This document shows positions 49,479-59,202 of a stretch of DNA of 64,000 nucleotides, piece after piece. Position 1 is the stretch's first letter, and every line of letters starts with the position of its first letter. The stretch spans positions 1-64,000 of the forward strand of contig JADYYY010000007.1 of NCBI GenBank assembly GCA_020853395.1, read 5' to 3'. A model generated the notes under the pieces. The model was given only the letters and a program-made list of their open reading frames with translations, did not search any database and was not told the DNA's origin. This DNA is from Acidobacteriota bacterium (lineage in GTDB: Bacteria; Acidobacteriota; Vicinamibacteria; Vicinamibacterales; SCN-69-37). The position numbers and the translations under genes are program-made.

Positions 49479-50393
49479 CTAGCGGAGCACGCCGATCGTC
49501 GCCTCCAGACACTCGCGGAGCGCACCGAGATGGTAGCCACCCTCGAGCACCCATGCCGTGCGGCCGCCGCAGATCGACTGAGCCGTGGCGCGGATCGTCC
49601 GCGCGATCTCGGCGTAGCCGTCCGTCGTCATACGCATGCCGCCCAGCGGATCGCGCGCGTGCGCGTCGAAGCCCGCCGATACGAGGATGACGTCAGGCTG
49701 GAACCGCTCGACCGCGGGAAGGATCTGCATCTCGTACGCGCGCCGATAAACGTCATCGGTGGCACCGGCGGACAGCGGCACGTTCAACGTGAAGCCGGTG
49801 CCCTCCTCCGCCCCGGTCTCGGATGCCGCGCCGGTGCCGGGGTAATAGGGATGCTGATGCGTCGACGCGTAGAACACCGTGGGATCGCGATAGAACGCCG
49901 CCTGCGTACCGTTCCCGTGGTGCACGTCGATGTCCACGATCGCGACGCGGCTGACGCCGTCCGCCCGGAGCGCCGCGGCGGCGACGGCGACGTTGTTGTA
50001 CAGACAGAAGCCCATCGCGCGATCGGGCTCTGCGTGATGGCCGGGCGGCCGGATCAGCGCAAACGCAGGCTCGCCGGCCATCGACAGCCGAGCCGCGTCG
50101 ATGGCCGCTCCGGAGGCGAGCCGCGCCACGTCGTCGGACATCGGGCTCGTGAAGGTGTCCGGATCGAGCATCGTGGGGCGACCGCCCGCCGTCGATCCGA
50201 TCCGATCCAGGTACTCTGGCGTGTGAATCCGGCCCAGTTCCTCGCGCGTCGCGGGTCTCGGCTCACGCACGGCGCCGCCAGCACCGCGAAAGGCCTCGGC
50301 GGCCTGATCGCAGACCTCGGCGCGCTCGATGCGCTCCGGGTGACCCGGCGGGGTCACGTGGTCGGCGAAGCGGGGGGACGAATAGACAATCAC
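49479..50393 (-). CDS. Histone deacetylase family (HDAC-like) deacylase
   Basis: The 304-residue protein belongs to the arginase/deacetylase superfamily that contains AcuC and acetylpolyamine amidohydrolases. It has the zinc-binding and catalytic motifs RPPGHHAEPDRAMGFCLYN, VAIVDIDVHHGNGTQ, HPYYPGTG and LVSAGFDAHARDPLGG, so it should deacylate lysine, polyamine or another acyl-amine. GTG 50393 is set by AAAGGAG eight bases upstream. It lies 25 bases downstream of the DUF374 acyltransferase, probably co-transcribed. Confidence 0.93.
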   Translation of the reverse strand: MIVYSSPRFADHVTPPGHPERIERAEVCDQAAEAFRGAGGAVREPRPATREELGRIHTPEYLDRIGSTAGGRPTMLDPDTFTSPMSDDVARLASGAAIDAARLSMAGEPAFALIRPPGHHAEPDRAMGFCLYNNVAVAAAALRADGVSRVAIVDIDVHHGNGTQAAFYRDPTVFYASTHQHPYYPGTGAASETGAEEGTGFTLNVPLSAGATDDVYRRAYEMQILPAVERFQPDVILVSAGFDAHARDPLGGMRMTTDGYAEIARTIRATAQSICGGRTAWVLEGGYHLGALRECLEATIGVLR

Positions 50394-50418
50394 GCGGGCG
50401 CTCCTTTCGCTCGACGCC

Positions 50419-51093
50419 TCAATGACCGTCGCTGGTGCCGAGCATCGCGATCGTCTGATGCTCGAGGCGCCCGAGGGCGCGTTCGAGGGCCTGCCGGCCC
50501 TCCTCGATGTCCGTTTCGCTGGCCCTCGCGGCGACCTCGATGGGATCGCCGATCGCGATCGCGAGATCGCTGCCCGGCTTGGGCACCTGGTGGCGATCCC
50601 AGCTCTTGACCGTCCAGAACGATCCGGCCTCGATGTGAAACGGCACGATGGGACTGCCGGTGGCGCTGGCGAGCCAGACGGCGCCAGGCTGCGCGATGCG
50701 CGCGGGGCCTCGCGGGCCGTCCACCGTGAACGCCGTGGGACAGCCCGCCCGCATGTCGCGGCGCATCTGGACCAGCGCGCGCGCGCCGCCGCGCGAGCTC
50801 GAGCCCCGCGCGGTGTCGTACCCGAACCGGCGGATGACCCGCGAGATCCACTCGCCGTCGAAGTTCTCGCTCGTGATCACGACGATGCCGCGGTCGCGGA
50901 AGTACAGCGTGGCGGCGAGGATCCGGCCGTGCCAGAACGCGAAGATCGGCTGGCGGCCGTCGCGCGCGAGCCGCTCCAGGGTGCGCATGCCGGCCTCACG
51001 CCAACGGTAGGTCGCGCCCAGAGCCTCGAGGATCGGCGTGCCAATCGCGGCGATTGCGGCGGCCTGCAGCCGCTGGCGGCGCGAGAGCGTCAC
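50419..51093 (-). CDS. Lysophospholipid acyltransferase family (DUF374) protein
   Basis: The 224-residue protein is a DUF374-type acyltransferase related to LpxL/PlsC. It has IFAFWHGRILAA (the family's HGR/HxxxxD-type block), VVITSENFDGEWI, ARGSSSRGGARAL and FTVDGPRGPARIAQPG, where the last two bind the acyl-acceptor phosphate. GTG 51093 overlaps the ETF-QO stop by four bases (GTGA). It probably adds an acyl chain to a lipid, perhaps lipid A or phospholipid; this is inference from family. Confidence 0.87.
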   Translation of the reverse strand: MTLSRRQRLQAAAIAAIGTPILEALGATYRWREAGMRTLERLARDGRQPIFAFWHGRILAATLYFRDRGIVVITSENFDGEWISRVIRRFGYDTARGSSSRGGARALVQMRRDMRAGCPTAFTVDGPRGPARIAQPGAVWLASATGSPIVPFHIEAGSFWTVKSWDRHQVPKPGSDLAIAIGDPIEVAARASETDIEEGRQALERALGRLEHQTIAMLGTSDGH

Positions 51094-52748
51094 ATGCCCT
51101 CGTAGTTCGGACCGTCGCCGCCCTCTGGCGCCACCCAGTCGATGATCTGATACGGGTCCATGATGTCGCAGGCCTTGCAGTGTACGCAGTTCGATGGATT
51201 CAGGTGCAGCCGCCGGCCACCCTGCCCATCCTCCACCATCTCGTACACGCTGGCGGGGCAGAATCGCGTGCACGGGTTGCCGAACTCGGCGACGCATCGG
51301 GTACGGCAGATCTCGGTGTCGTGCACGATGAGGTGCGCCGGCTGTCCCTCGCGGTGCCGCGTCCCGGAGTGATGGACGCTCGTCAGCCGATCGAACGTGC
51401 GCGTGCGATCGATGAACGCGTCGGGAGCGGCCGGACGGCGCGCCGCATCCCCGAAGCTTTCGAGCGTACGCATCCGCGCGTGTCCGGCGCGCGACGGCAG
51501 CGGATCGCGAAACCAGCCGCCGCCGGTGATCGTCGACAGCGCGCCGAACGCGGCGCCCGCCAGCAGCCCTCGCTCGAACGCCTGATGCACGTTGCGCACG
51601 GGGTACAGCTCCCGGCGAACGTCGCTGCCATCGACGAGATCCTGATAGCGGTGCAGCCGGGCGGCCGATGTGTCATCGGCGCGCACCGCCTCGAACGCCG
51701 CCTCCGCGGCCAGCATGCCGGTGCGCATGGCGAGGTGAATCCCCTTGAGCCGCAGGGAGTTCACGAACGCGCCCGCGTCGCCGGCGATGACCGCGCCATC
51801 CATGTAGAGACGCGGCACGGTCCACCAGCCGCCCTCCGGGATGGCCTTCGCACCGTATTGCCGCATGCGTCCTCCCTCGAGCAGGCGGGCGACGAACGGA
51901 TGCTGCTTGAATCGCTGGAATGCCAAGAAGGGATCGAACAGCGGATCGTCGTAATCGAGCCCGGACACGAGGCCAACCGAGAGCTGACCGGATGGCCCGC
52001 CGTAGATGAAGCCGCCGCCGAACTGCATGGCGCCGAGCGGCGCGCCCACCGTGTGAATGACGGTGCCGGCGAGCAGCCGATCCGGCGGCACTTCCCAGCG
52101 CTCCTTGATGCCGAGCGCGTACAGTTGCGGCTGACGGCCGGCGTCGAGGCCGAACGTCCGCGTCACGATCTTCGTCAGGTGGCCGCGCACGCCGTCGCAG
52201 AGAATCGTCACACGCGCCCGGATGTCGGCGCCCGGCTCGAACGCCGCGGCAGGGTGGCCGTCGCGATCGAGACCGCGATCCACGAGCCTCACGCCGGTCA
52301 CGCGCCCGTCCTCGATCGAAGGCGCCGCCGCGGCGAAGCCGGCGAACAGATCGACGCCCGCCGCTTCGACTTCGCGCGCCAGCCACCTGACGAGCTCGCC
52401 GAGCGAGACGATGACGTGCCCGCGATTCGCGAGCGGCGGCGGCGTGAACGGCACGCGCCAGGCCCGCTCCGCCGTCAGCACGTACAGACGATCCTCGACC
52501 ACCGGGACGCCGAGCGGCGCTCCCCGCTCGACACCATCGGGCAGGAGCTGCCGCAGCGCCGACGGATCGAGCACGGCGCCTGACAGGCTGTGAGCGCCCG
52601 GCGTCCGCCCTTTCTCCAGCACGGCCACGCGCAACGGCGGCCCGCCGCGTTCACGTTGAAGCTTCGCGAGCTGCAGCGCCGCCGACAGGCCCGCTGGACC
52701 GCCGCCGACGATGAGCACGTCCACGTCGAGCGTTTCCCGGCCAGGCAT
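51090..52748 (-). CDS. Electron transfer flavoprotein:quinone oxidoreductase
   Basis: ETF-QO moves electrons from reduced ETF into the quinone pool. The 552-residue protein has an N-terminal FAD Rossmann motif VDVLIVGGGPAGLSAALQL near residue 9, ILCDGVRGHLTK and VIAGDAGAFVNSLRLKGI, then a C-terminal 4Fe-4S cluster domain with Cys in CRTRC, PCTRFCP and CVHCKACDIMDP, all typical of ETF-QO. The ETF genes etfBA lie at 59199-60934 on the same strand, separated by the plus-strand lhr gene. Start ATG 52748. Confidence 0.95.
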   Translation of the reverse strand: MPGRETLDVDVLIVGGGPAGLSAALQLAKLQRERGGPPLRVAVLEKGRTPGAHSLSGAVLDPSALRQLLPDGVERGAPLGVPVVEDRLYVLTAERAWRVPFTPPPLANRGHVIVSLGELVRWLAREVEAAGVDLFAGFAAAAPSIEDGRVTGVRLVDRGLDRDGHPAAAFEPGADIRARVTILCDGVRGHLTKIVTRTFGLDAGRQPQLYALGIKERWEVPPDRLLAGTVIHTVGAPLGAMQFGGGFIYGGPSGQLSVGLVSGLDYDDPLFDPFLAFQRFKQHPFVARLLEGGRMRQYGAKAIPEGGWWTVPRLYMDGAVIAGDAGAFVNSLRLKGIHLAMRTGMLAAEAAFEAVRADDTSAARLHRYQDLVDGSDVRRELYPVRNVHQAFERGLLAGAAFGALSTITGGGWFRDPLPSRAGHARMRTLESFGDAARRPAAPDAFIDRTRTFDRLTSVHHSGTRHREGQPAHLIVHDTEICRTRCVAEFGNPCTRFCPASVYEMVEDGQGGRRLHLNPSNCVHCKACDIMDPYQIIDWVAPEGGDGPNYEGM

Positions 52749-52788
52749 GCCCGGATGATATCGAAGCCGCTGTGCTATTAGTGGAGTC

Positions 52789-55700
52789 TTGGCTCGTCCA
52801 TCGGACCTCTCGTCGCCGGCGCTCGAGGCGCTCGGCTGGGCGCATCCGGTCGTCCAGGAATGGTTCGCCGGCAAGTTCGGCTCGCCCACCGAGCCGCAGG
52901 CACTCGGCTGGCCGGAGATCGTGGCCGGGCGGGACGTGCTGATCTCGGCACCCACCGGATCCGGCAAGACGCTGGCCGCGTTTCTCGCGTGCATCGATCG
53001 GCTCGTACGCGACGCCATCGCGGGCGCGCTGGCCGACCGCACGCAGGTGCTCTACGTGTCGCCGCTCAAGGCGCTCGGCAACGACATCCAGCGCAACCTC
53101 GACGGCCCGCTCGCCGAGATCGTCGCGCTCGCGCGTCAACGCGGCTACGAGATGCCCGACATCCGCACCGCCGTGCGATCGGGCGACACGCTCATGCCGG
53201 CCCGCCGCCAGATGCTCACGCGGCCGCCGCACATCCTGGTGACGACGCCCGAGTCGCTCTTCATCCTGCTGACGTCGGCGCGCAGCCGCGAGATCCTGCG
53301 GGCGGTCGGCACCGTGATCGTGGACGAGATTCACGCCGTGGCCGACGACAAGCGCGGCGCGCACCTCGCGCTGTCGCTCGAGCGGCTCGACGCGCTCGTC
53401 GGCCGACCCGTGCCCCGGATCGGTCTGTCGGCGACGCAGAAACCGATCGAAACCGTCGGCGCATTCCTCTGCGGCGCCGCCCGTCCGGCGCCGCACCTCG
53501 TGGTCGTACCTCCCCGCCGTGGCCCCGACCTGGCGATCGAGGTGCCGGGCAGCGAGATCGGGCCCATCGCCTCGAACGAGTTCTGGACCGAGGTCTACGA
53601 TCGGCTGGCCGCCCTGGTTCACGAGCACCGCTCGACGCTGATCTTCGTGAACACGCGCCGCCTCGCCGAACGGCTCGCGCACCAGCTCGCCGCCCGGCTC
53701 GGCGAGACCGCCGTGGCGGCGCACCACGGCAGCCTGTCGCGGAAGATCCGGCTCGACGCGGAACGCCGGCTCAAGGCCGGCGAGCTCCGGGCGCTCGTCG
53801 CCACGGCGTCGCTCGAGCTCGGCATCGACATCGGCACGGTCGACCTCGTCTGCCTGATCGGCTCGCCGCGGTCGATCGCGGCGGCCGTCCAGCGGATCGG
53901 ACGCGCGGGTCACTGGCGCGGCGCGATCCCCAAGGGGCGGTTCTTCGCGACCACGCGAGACGAGCTCGTCGAGTGCGCGGCGCTCGTGCGCGCCATCCGC
54001 GCCGGGGAGCTGGACCGCCTGATCGTGCCGGAAGCCCCGCTCGACATCCTTGCCCAGCAAATCGTCGCCATGTGCGCCGCCGACGACTGGAGCGAGAACG
54101 AGCTGTTCGAGACCGTGCGCCGGGCGTATCCGTATCGCGGCCTCACGCGCGGCGAGTTCGACGAGGTCGTCGCCATGTTGTCGGAGGGCATCGCGGCACG
54201 GCGCGGCCGGTTCGCCGCCTACCTCCACCACGACCGCGTGAACGGCCGGCTGCGCGGCCGTCGCGGCGCGCGGCTCGCCGCGATCACGAGCGGCGGCGCG
54301 ATTCCCGACACCGCGCTCTACACCGTCGTCGCCGAGCCCGACGGGACGACCGTCGGCACCGTGGACGAGGACTTCGCGATCGAGAGCCATGCCGGCGACG
54401 TCATGCTCCTCGGCAACACGTCGTGGCGGATCCGCCGCGTCAGCAGCGCCGGACGCGTCATCGTCGAGGACGCGAGGGGTGCGGCGCCGACGATTCCGTT
54501 CTGGCTGGGCGAGGCGCCAGCGCGCACGCGCGAGCTGTCGCTGGCGGTGAGCGACGTCCGGCAGCAGGTGGACCGGCTCGCGCGCGATGCCGCGCCGGGC
54601 GACGCGTCCGCGCGGCGTCCAGCGGCCGCCGCCGCGATCGAGTGGCTCGTGACCGAGTGCGGCCTCGACGAGGCCGGCGCCGAGCAGCTCGTCGAGTACG
54701 TCGTGACGGGCCGCGCGGTCCTCGGCGCGGTCCCGACGCACACGACCGTCGTCGCCGAACGGTTCTTCGACGAAGGCGGCGGGATGCAGCTCGTCATCCA
54801 CGCGCCGTTCGGCGCTCGCATCAACAAGGCGTGGGGGCTGGCGCTCCGGAAGCGGTTCTGTCGATCGTTCAATTTCGAGCTGCAAGCGGCCGCAACCGAC
54901 AACGGCATCAACATCTCGCTCGCCGAACAGCACAGCTTCCCGCTCATCGACGTGTTCGGGTTCCTGCGGACGCCGACCGTGCGCGAGGTCCTCGAGCAGG
55001 CGGCCCTGGCGTCGCCGATCTTCGGCACGCGGTGGCGATGGGACGCCGGACGGGCCCTCGCGCTCCTCCGGTTCCGCCAGGGGCGCAAGACGCCGATCCA
55101 TCTGCTGCGGCTCCAATCCGACGACCTGCTGGCCTCGGTGTTTCCCGACGTCGCGGCGTGCCAGGAGAACATCGAAGGCGACATCCAGATTCCCGACCAC
55201 CCGCTCGTCCGCGAGGTGATGAAGGACGTCATGACCGAGGCGATGGACATCGACGGCCTGCGCGACGTGCTGACGGGCCTCGCCGACGGCCGAATCGCCT
55301 GCCGTGCCGTGGACACGCCGGTGCCTTCGGTCTTCTCACACGAGATCCTGAACGCCAACCCGTACGCGTTTCTCGACGATGCGCCGCTCGAGGAACGGCG
55401 CGCGCGCGCGGTCGAGATGCGGCGCGTGCTGCCGCCGTCGGTGCTGGCCGAGGTCGGTGGCCTCGACGAGGACGCGATCGACGAGGTGCGCCGCCAGGCC
55501 TGGCCCGACGTGCGGAGCGCCGACGACCTGCACGATGCGCTACTCACGTTCGTCGCGATGCCGGAGGACGATCGCGGGAGCGAGGATGGGACGGCGCGCC
55601 GGCTCTCGGCGTCGGTCGACGCATGGGGCGCGTGGTTCGCCGAGCTGGAACGCCACGGCCGCGCGAGCCGGGCGACGGCCGGCGGACGCCGTTACTGGGT

Positions 55701-57105
55701 GGCAGCCGAACGCGTCGCGGCGTTCCGCGCGGCCTACGGCGACGTCGCCTTCGCCCAGCCGCTCGCCGACGTGAGCCGGCCCGTCGCGTCCGAGAGCGAG
55801 GCCGACGTCGCGATCGTCCAGGGATGGCTGAGCCATCGCGGCCCGATCGCGGCGGATGCGCTCGCCGGCATGCTCGACCTGCCAGCGGAGCGCGTGGAAG
55901 CGGCCGCGCTCCGGCTCGAAGCGACCGGCTGGGCCCTGCGGGGCCGATTCACGCGCGCCGCGCGCGATCCGGACGCGCACGAGTGGTGCGAGCGCCGGCT
56001 GCTCGCCCGCATCCATCGGATGACGCTCGGCGCGCTGCGCCGCGAGATCGAGCCCGTCACCGCCGCCGACTTCATGCGCTGGCTCCTCGATTGGCAGCAC
56101 GTGCGGCCTGGCACCCAGGTGCGCGAGGAGCCGGGGACCCGCGAGGTGCTCCGGCAGCTCCAGGGATTCGAGGCCCCGGCGAACGCCTGGGAGGCGCAGA
56201 TCCTCGCGCGCCGGATCGTCGGCTACACGCCGGAGATCCTCGATCGCCTGTCGCTGACGGGGATCGTCGGCTGGGGACGGCTGTCGCCCCATACCGCCCT
56301 CGTCGACGGCACGGCAGGACGGCGGATCGTGCCGACGAGCGTCGCGCCGATCACGTTCTTCGTGCGCGAGGACGCCGACTGGATGGCGCCGCGCGCCGCG
56401 GCGATCGCGCCCGAGACGCTGAGCGCCAACGCGCGCGACGTGCTCGAGTGGCTCCGCCGCGCCGGCGCGTCGTTCTTTCCGGACGTCGTCCGCGGCACAC
56501 GCCACCTGCCGTCGGAAGTGGAAACCGCGCTCTGGGAGCTCGTGGCCGCCGGCCTGGTCACCGCCGACGGCTTCGACAGCCTTCGCGCGCTCATCGATCC
56601 GCGGCGCCGCGCCGGCCAGGGATCGGCCCGCCACGCACGCCCTCGCCACGGCGCGGGCCGCTGGGCGCTGCTCCACGCCGAGGCGCACGCCGAGCGCGCG
56701 CGCATCATCGAGTCGGCGTGCTGGATGCTGCTCCGCCGCTACGGCGTCGTGTTCAGGGAGATGCTGACGCGCGAATCGAACGTGCCGACCTGGCGCGATC
56801 TCGTGCTCGCGCTGCGACGGCTCGAAGATCGCGGCGAGGTCCGCGGCGGCCGCTTCGTCTCTGGGCTCGCCGGCGAGCAGTTCGCGCTCCCGATCGCGCT
56901 CGAATCGCTGCGCGCGCTGCGGCATCGGCCGCCGTCGGGCCAGACGGTGTCGGTGTGGGCCTCGGACCCGTTGAACCTCGTCGGCATCCTCGTCCCAGGC
57001 GCGCGCGTGCCGGCCAACGCCAACCGAACCGTCACGTTTCGCGACGGCGCCGCCGTCGACGAGCCCGAGCCGCCCATCCGCGTGCCGCAGCTCGCGGCAC
57101 GATGA
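52789..57105 (+). CDS. lhr: Large ATP-dependent helicase Lhr
   Basis: Lhr is a superfamily 2 helicase acting in DNA repair and recombination. The 1438-residue length matches the long bacterial form. Motifs are intact: Walker A SAPTGSGKT (K60), DEIH at 179-182, SAT at 214-216 and QRIGRAGH from 368. The C-terminal half holds the winged-helix and Lhr-specific domains with W-rich segments such as RMTLGALRREIEPVTAADFM. It starts at TTG 52789 with GGAG three bases upstream. It is convergent with the VWFA gene and divergent from ETF-QO. Confidence 0.95.
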   Translation: MARPSDLSSPALEALGWAHPVVQEWFAGKFGSPTEPQALGWPEIVAGRDVLISAPTGSGKTLAAFLACIDRLVRDAIAGALADRTQVLYVSPLKALGNDIQRNLDGPLAEIVALARQRGYEMPDIRTAVRSGDTLMPARRQMLTRPPHILVTTPESLFILLTSARSREILRAVGTVIVDEIHAVADDKRGAHLALSLERLDALVGRPVPRIGLSATQKPIETVGAFLCGAARPAPHLVVVPPRRGPDLAIEVPGSEIGPIASNEFWTEVYDRLAALVHEHRSTLIFVNTRRLAERLAHQLAARLGETAVAAHHGSLSRKIRLDAERRLKAGELRALVATASLELGIDIGTVDLVCLIGSPRSIAAAVQRIGRAGHWRGAIPKGRFFATTRDELVECAALVRAIRAGELDRLIVPEAPLDILAQQIVAMCAADDWSENELFETVRRAYPYRGLTRGEFDEVVAMLSEGIAARRGRFAAYLHHDRVNGRLRGRRGARLAAITSGGAIPDTALYTVVAEPDGTTVGTVDEDFAIESHAGDVMLLGNTSWRIRRVSSAGRVIVEDARGAAPTIPFWLGEAPARTRELSLAVSDVRQQVDRLARDAAPGDASARRPAAAAAIEWLVTECGLDEAGAEQLVEYVVTGRAVLGAVPTHTTVVAERFFDEGGGMQLVIHAPFGARINKAWGLALRKRFCRSFNFELQAAATDNGINISLAEQHSFPLIDVFGFLRTPTVREVLEQAALASPIFGTRWRWDAGRALALLRFRQGRKTPIHLLRLQSDDLLASVFPDVAACQENIEGDIQIPDHPLVREVMKDVMTEAMDIDGLRDVLTGLADGRIACRAVDTPVPSVFSHEILNANPYAFLDDAPLEERRARAVEMRRVLPPSVLAEVGGLDEDAIDEVRRQAWPDVRSADDLHDALLTFVAMPEDDRGSEDGTARRLSASVDAWGAWFAELERHGRASRATAGGRRYWVAAERVAAFRAAYGDVAFAQPLADVSRPVASESEADVAIVQGWLSHRGPIAADALAGMLDLPAERVEAAALRLEATGWALRGRFTRAARDPDAHEWCERRLLARIHRMTLGALRREIEPVTAADFMRWLLDWQHVRPGTQVREEPGTREVLRQLQGFEAPANAWEAQILARRIVGYTPEILDRLSLTGIVGWGRLSPHTALVDGTAGRRIVPTSVAPITFFVREDADWMAPRAAAIAPETLSANARDVLEWLRRAGASFFPDVVRGTRHLPSEVETALWELVAAGLVTADGFDSLRALIDPRRRAGQGSARHARPRHGAGRWALLHAEAHAERARIIESACWMLLRRYGVVFREMLTRESNVPTWRDLVLALRRLEDRGEVRGGRFVSGLAGEQFALPIALESLRALRHRPPSGQTVSVWASDPLNLVGILVPGARVPANANRTVTFRDGAAVDEPEPPIRVPQLAAR

Positions 57106-57127
57106 CCGGCGCCGCAGGAACGACGCG

Positions 57128-58051
57128 TCAGTTCGCGAAGTAGCCCTGCCGCGCGCGGATCTCGAACGTGCCCGGTCTCTGCACGGTGACCCGCAACGTG
57201 TGCCAGCCGTCCTTCGGGACACCCGCCGGCGAAAAGTACAGCACGTAGCTGCCGCGGAACGATTCGATCGCGCGCTGAAACGCGGGGACGAGGTCGCGCT
57301 CGCGCGGCGCCGGCGGCGAGAGCGCGCCGCCCGTTCGCTCGGCCGCTTCGGCCAGGAGCGCGAGGTGCGCGCCGACGCCGGGATCGGGCGCGTCGTTCGA
57401 TCCCACGAGCGCGACGTGCAGCAGCGCATCGGCCCGGCTCGCGATCGACAGCAAGGCGCCCGAGTCGAGCACGCTGGACGTGTCGCGGCCATCGGTGAAC
57501 ACGAAGACGAGATGGCGGCGGTCGTGGCGCCGCGCACGCGCGAGCGCGAACAGCAGCCCGTCGTTGAGCGAGGTGTCGTCGCCCAGCCGGATCGCCTCGA
57601 GCGGCACGCGCGCGTCCGCCGGCTGCATCGGCGCGATCTGACGGACGCGGCTGTCGAACGTGATCAGCCGCACCTGCTCCTCCGGCTGCAGCAGCTTCGA
57701 GATGCGCACGATGTCGCTCTTGAAGACCTCCAGGCTCTGGACGACGCTGCTGCTCGTGTCGACGAGCAGCGTCACGTCGATCGGCACCCGCTCCGACGAG
57801 AGATCGTCGATCTGCTGCGGAACGCCGTTGTCGAGCAGCCCGAAGTCCTTGGCCGAGAGCCCGCGCACGATGTCGCCGCTGGCTCGCACCGACACGTAGA
57901 CCGGCACGAGGTCCACGCGCGATTGGAAGACCGATTGGCGGGGTGAGGCCGCGACCAGCCCGCCGGCCACGCCCACCGATCCGAGGATCGCCGCGACGCC
58001 GCGCCAGACGCCCGGCGCGTCGGCCCTGCGCGGACCCAAGCGCGCCGGCAT
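57128..58051 (-). CDS. VWFA-related secreted protein
   Basis: The 307-residue product has a hydrophobic N-terminal export segment and a von Willebrand factor A domain with the MIDAS motif DTSSS in DVTLLVDTSSSVVQSL, preceded by the LVPVYVSVRASGD and GLSAKDFGLLDNG introduction characteristic of acidobacterial VWFA-related proteins. It ends with a short beta domain, RVTVQRPGTFEIRARQGYFA. These are thought to be exported adhesion-like or complex-forming proteins; role unknown. Its ATG shares a base with the TGA of the TPR gene, so they are co-translated. Confidence 0.88.
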   Translation of the reverse strand: MPARLGPRRADAPGVWRGVAAILGSVGVAGGLVAASPRQSVFQSRVDLVPVYVSVRASGDIVRGLSAKDFGLLDNGVPQQIDDLSSERVPIDVTLLVDTSSSVVQSLEVFKSDIVRISKLLQPEEQVRLITFDSRVRQIAPMQPADARVPLEAIRLGDDTSLNDGLLFALARARRHDRRHLVFVFTDGRDTSSVLDSGALLSIASRADALLHVALVGSNDAPDPGVGAHLALLAEAAERTGGALSPPAPRERDLVPAFQRAIESFRGSYVLYFSPAGVPKDGWHTLRVTVQRPGTFEIRARQGYFAN

Positions 58052-59202
58052 CACCGCGCCATCTCCCGCAGCCTCGCGATCAGCCCGCGGACGTGCGGGT
58101 AGTCGCCGAGGAAGTACGTCCGCCAGGGATCGTCCGCCAGCGTCTTGGCCTCCATGAACTCCACGGCCATCGCCTCGGCGTCGTCGAGCCGTCCGGCACG
58201 GACGAGCAGCGCCGTCAGCAGCGTCGCCGCCGTGCGCGCGCCAGGGACGATCGCGAGCGCCGCGCGGTACATCGCGGCGGCCTCGTCCACGCGGCTCAGT
58301 CGATCGAGGGCGAGCGCGGTGTACAGACGCCCGAGATAGCGCAGGTCGCGGTCGGCCGTGCGTTCGTCGACACGCTGGAAGCTCGCGAGCGCGGCGTCGG
58401 TGTCGCCGAGCCTGAGCTTCAGGTATCCGAGCCGCACCTGCGCTTCGCCGCTGAGCGGCGGCACCGCCGTGAGCCGCTCGGCGGCGGCCGCTGCTGCCCG
58501 CAGGAGCGGGATGGCGCCCGCGGCGTCGATCGCCGCGCGATCGGCCTCGTCGGCGCCGAGCCGGTCGCCGCTCGGCGCGCGGTTCCGGATACGCGCGGCC
58601 GATCCGACGATCGCCGGCGACGTGACGAACTCGGCGCCGACGACCTCGGCCATCGCCACGTAGGGATCGTCGCCAAGGCGCTGGCGCGCGTACCGGAGGT
58701 GCGCGATCGGACGAGCCGGGGGCGCCGTTTGGGCGCGCCCTCGCGGCGCGGCCGCCTGCGGCGGCACCGGGGCGTCCTCCAAGAGGAACGGCCACGAGCC
58801 GAAGCCCTCGGCGATGCCGATCGACGCGCGCAGCCAGATCGCCTCGAGCGGCCCCGGCTCGCCCTCAGCCACCAGCTCCCGCGCCCAAGACGCCAAGCGC
58901 GGCAGGAGGAACGGACGCACCGACGCGACGTCGAGCGCGCAGACCGCCGCGGCGCGCCGCCGCGCGTCCCGCGACGCGCGCGGCGCCGCCGCGATCCACC
59001 CTTCCGCCTGCACGGGATCGAATCCCACGCGGAGCGCCCTCGCCACGGCCGCGTCGAAGTCCCCCTTCACGTAGAGATCGAGCGCTTCCCAAAGCGCGCG
59101 GCGGTTCGCGGCGGCATCGCGCGGCGCCGGCACGGGCCGGCCCGCTTGCGGCCCGGCCAGCAGCAGCGTCGCGAAGAGCGGCAGCCAGGCGAGCACGCTC
59201 AC
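58051..59202 (-). CDS. Secreted TPR-like repeat protein
   Basis: The 383-residue product has an N-terminal signal-like segment (LAWLPLFATLLLAG) and helical repeats that fit TPR spacing, best seen at LRLGDTDAALASFQRV, YLGRLYTALALDRLSRVDEA and AMYRAALAIVPGARTA. It probably scaffolds a periplasmic or surface complex. Its GTG start overlaps the etfA stop by four bases (GTGA) and its TGA overlaps the ATG of the VWFA gene, so it is the coupling link in a tight etfB-etfA-TPR-VWFA run. Confidence 0.8.
   Translation of the reverse strand: MSVLAWLPLFATLLLAGPQAGRPVPAPRDAAANRRALWEALDLYVKGDFDAAVARALRVGFDPVQAEGWIAAAPRASRDARRRAAAVCALDVASVRPFLLPRLASWARELVAEGEPGPLEAIWLRASIGIAEGFGSWPFLLEDAPVPPQAAAPRGRAQTAPPARPIAHLRYARQRLGDDPYVAMAEVVGAEFVTSPAIVGSAARIRNRAPSGDRLGADEADRAAIDAAGAIPLLRAAAAAAERLTAVPPLSGEAQVRLGYLKLRLGDTDAALASFQRVDERTADRDLRYLGRLYTALALDRLSRVDEAAAMYRAALAIVPGARTAATLLTALLVRAGRLDDAEAMAVEFMEAKTLADDPWRTYFLGDYPHVRGLIARLREMAR

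Noticed and set aside
52860-57143. A 1427-codon plus-strand frame overlapping lhr
   Set aside because: It runs in another frame of lhr, is extremely Arg-rich and has no helicase motifs, whereas the lhr frame has all of them.
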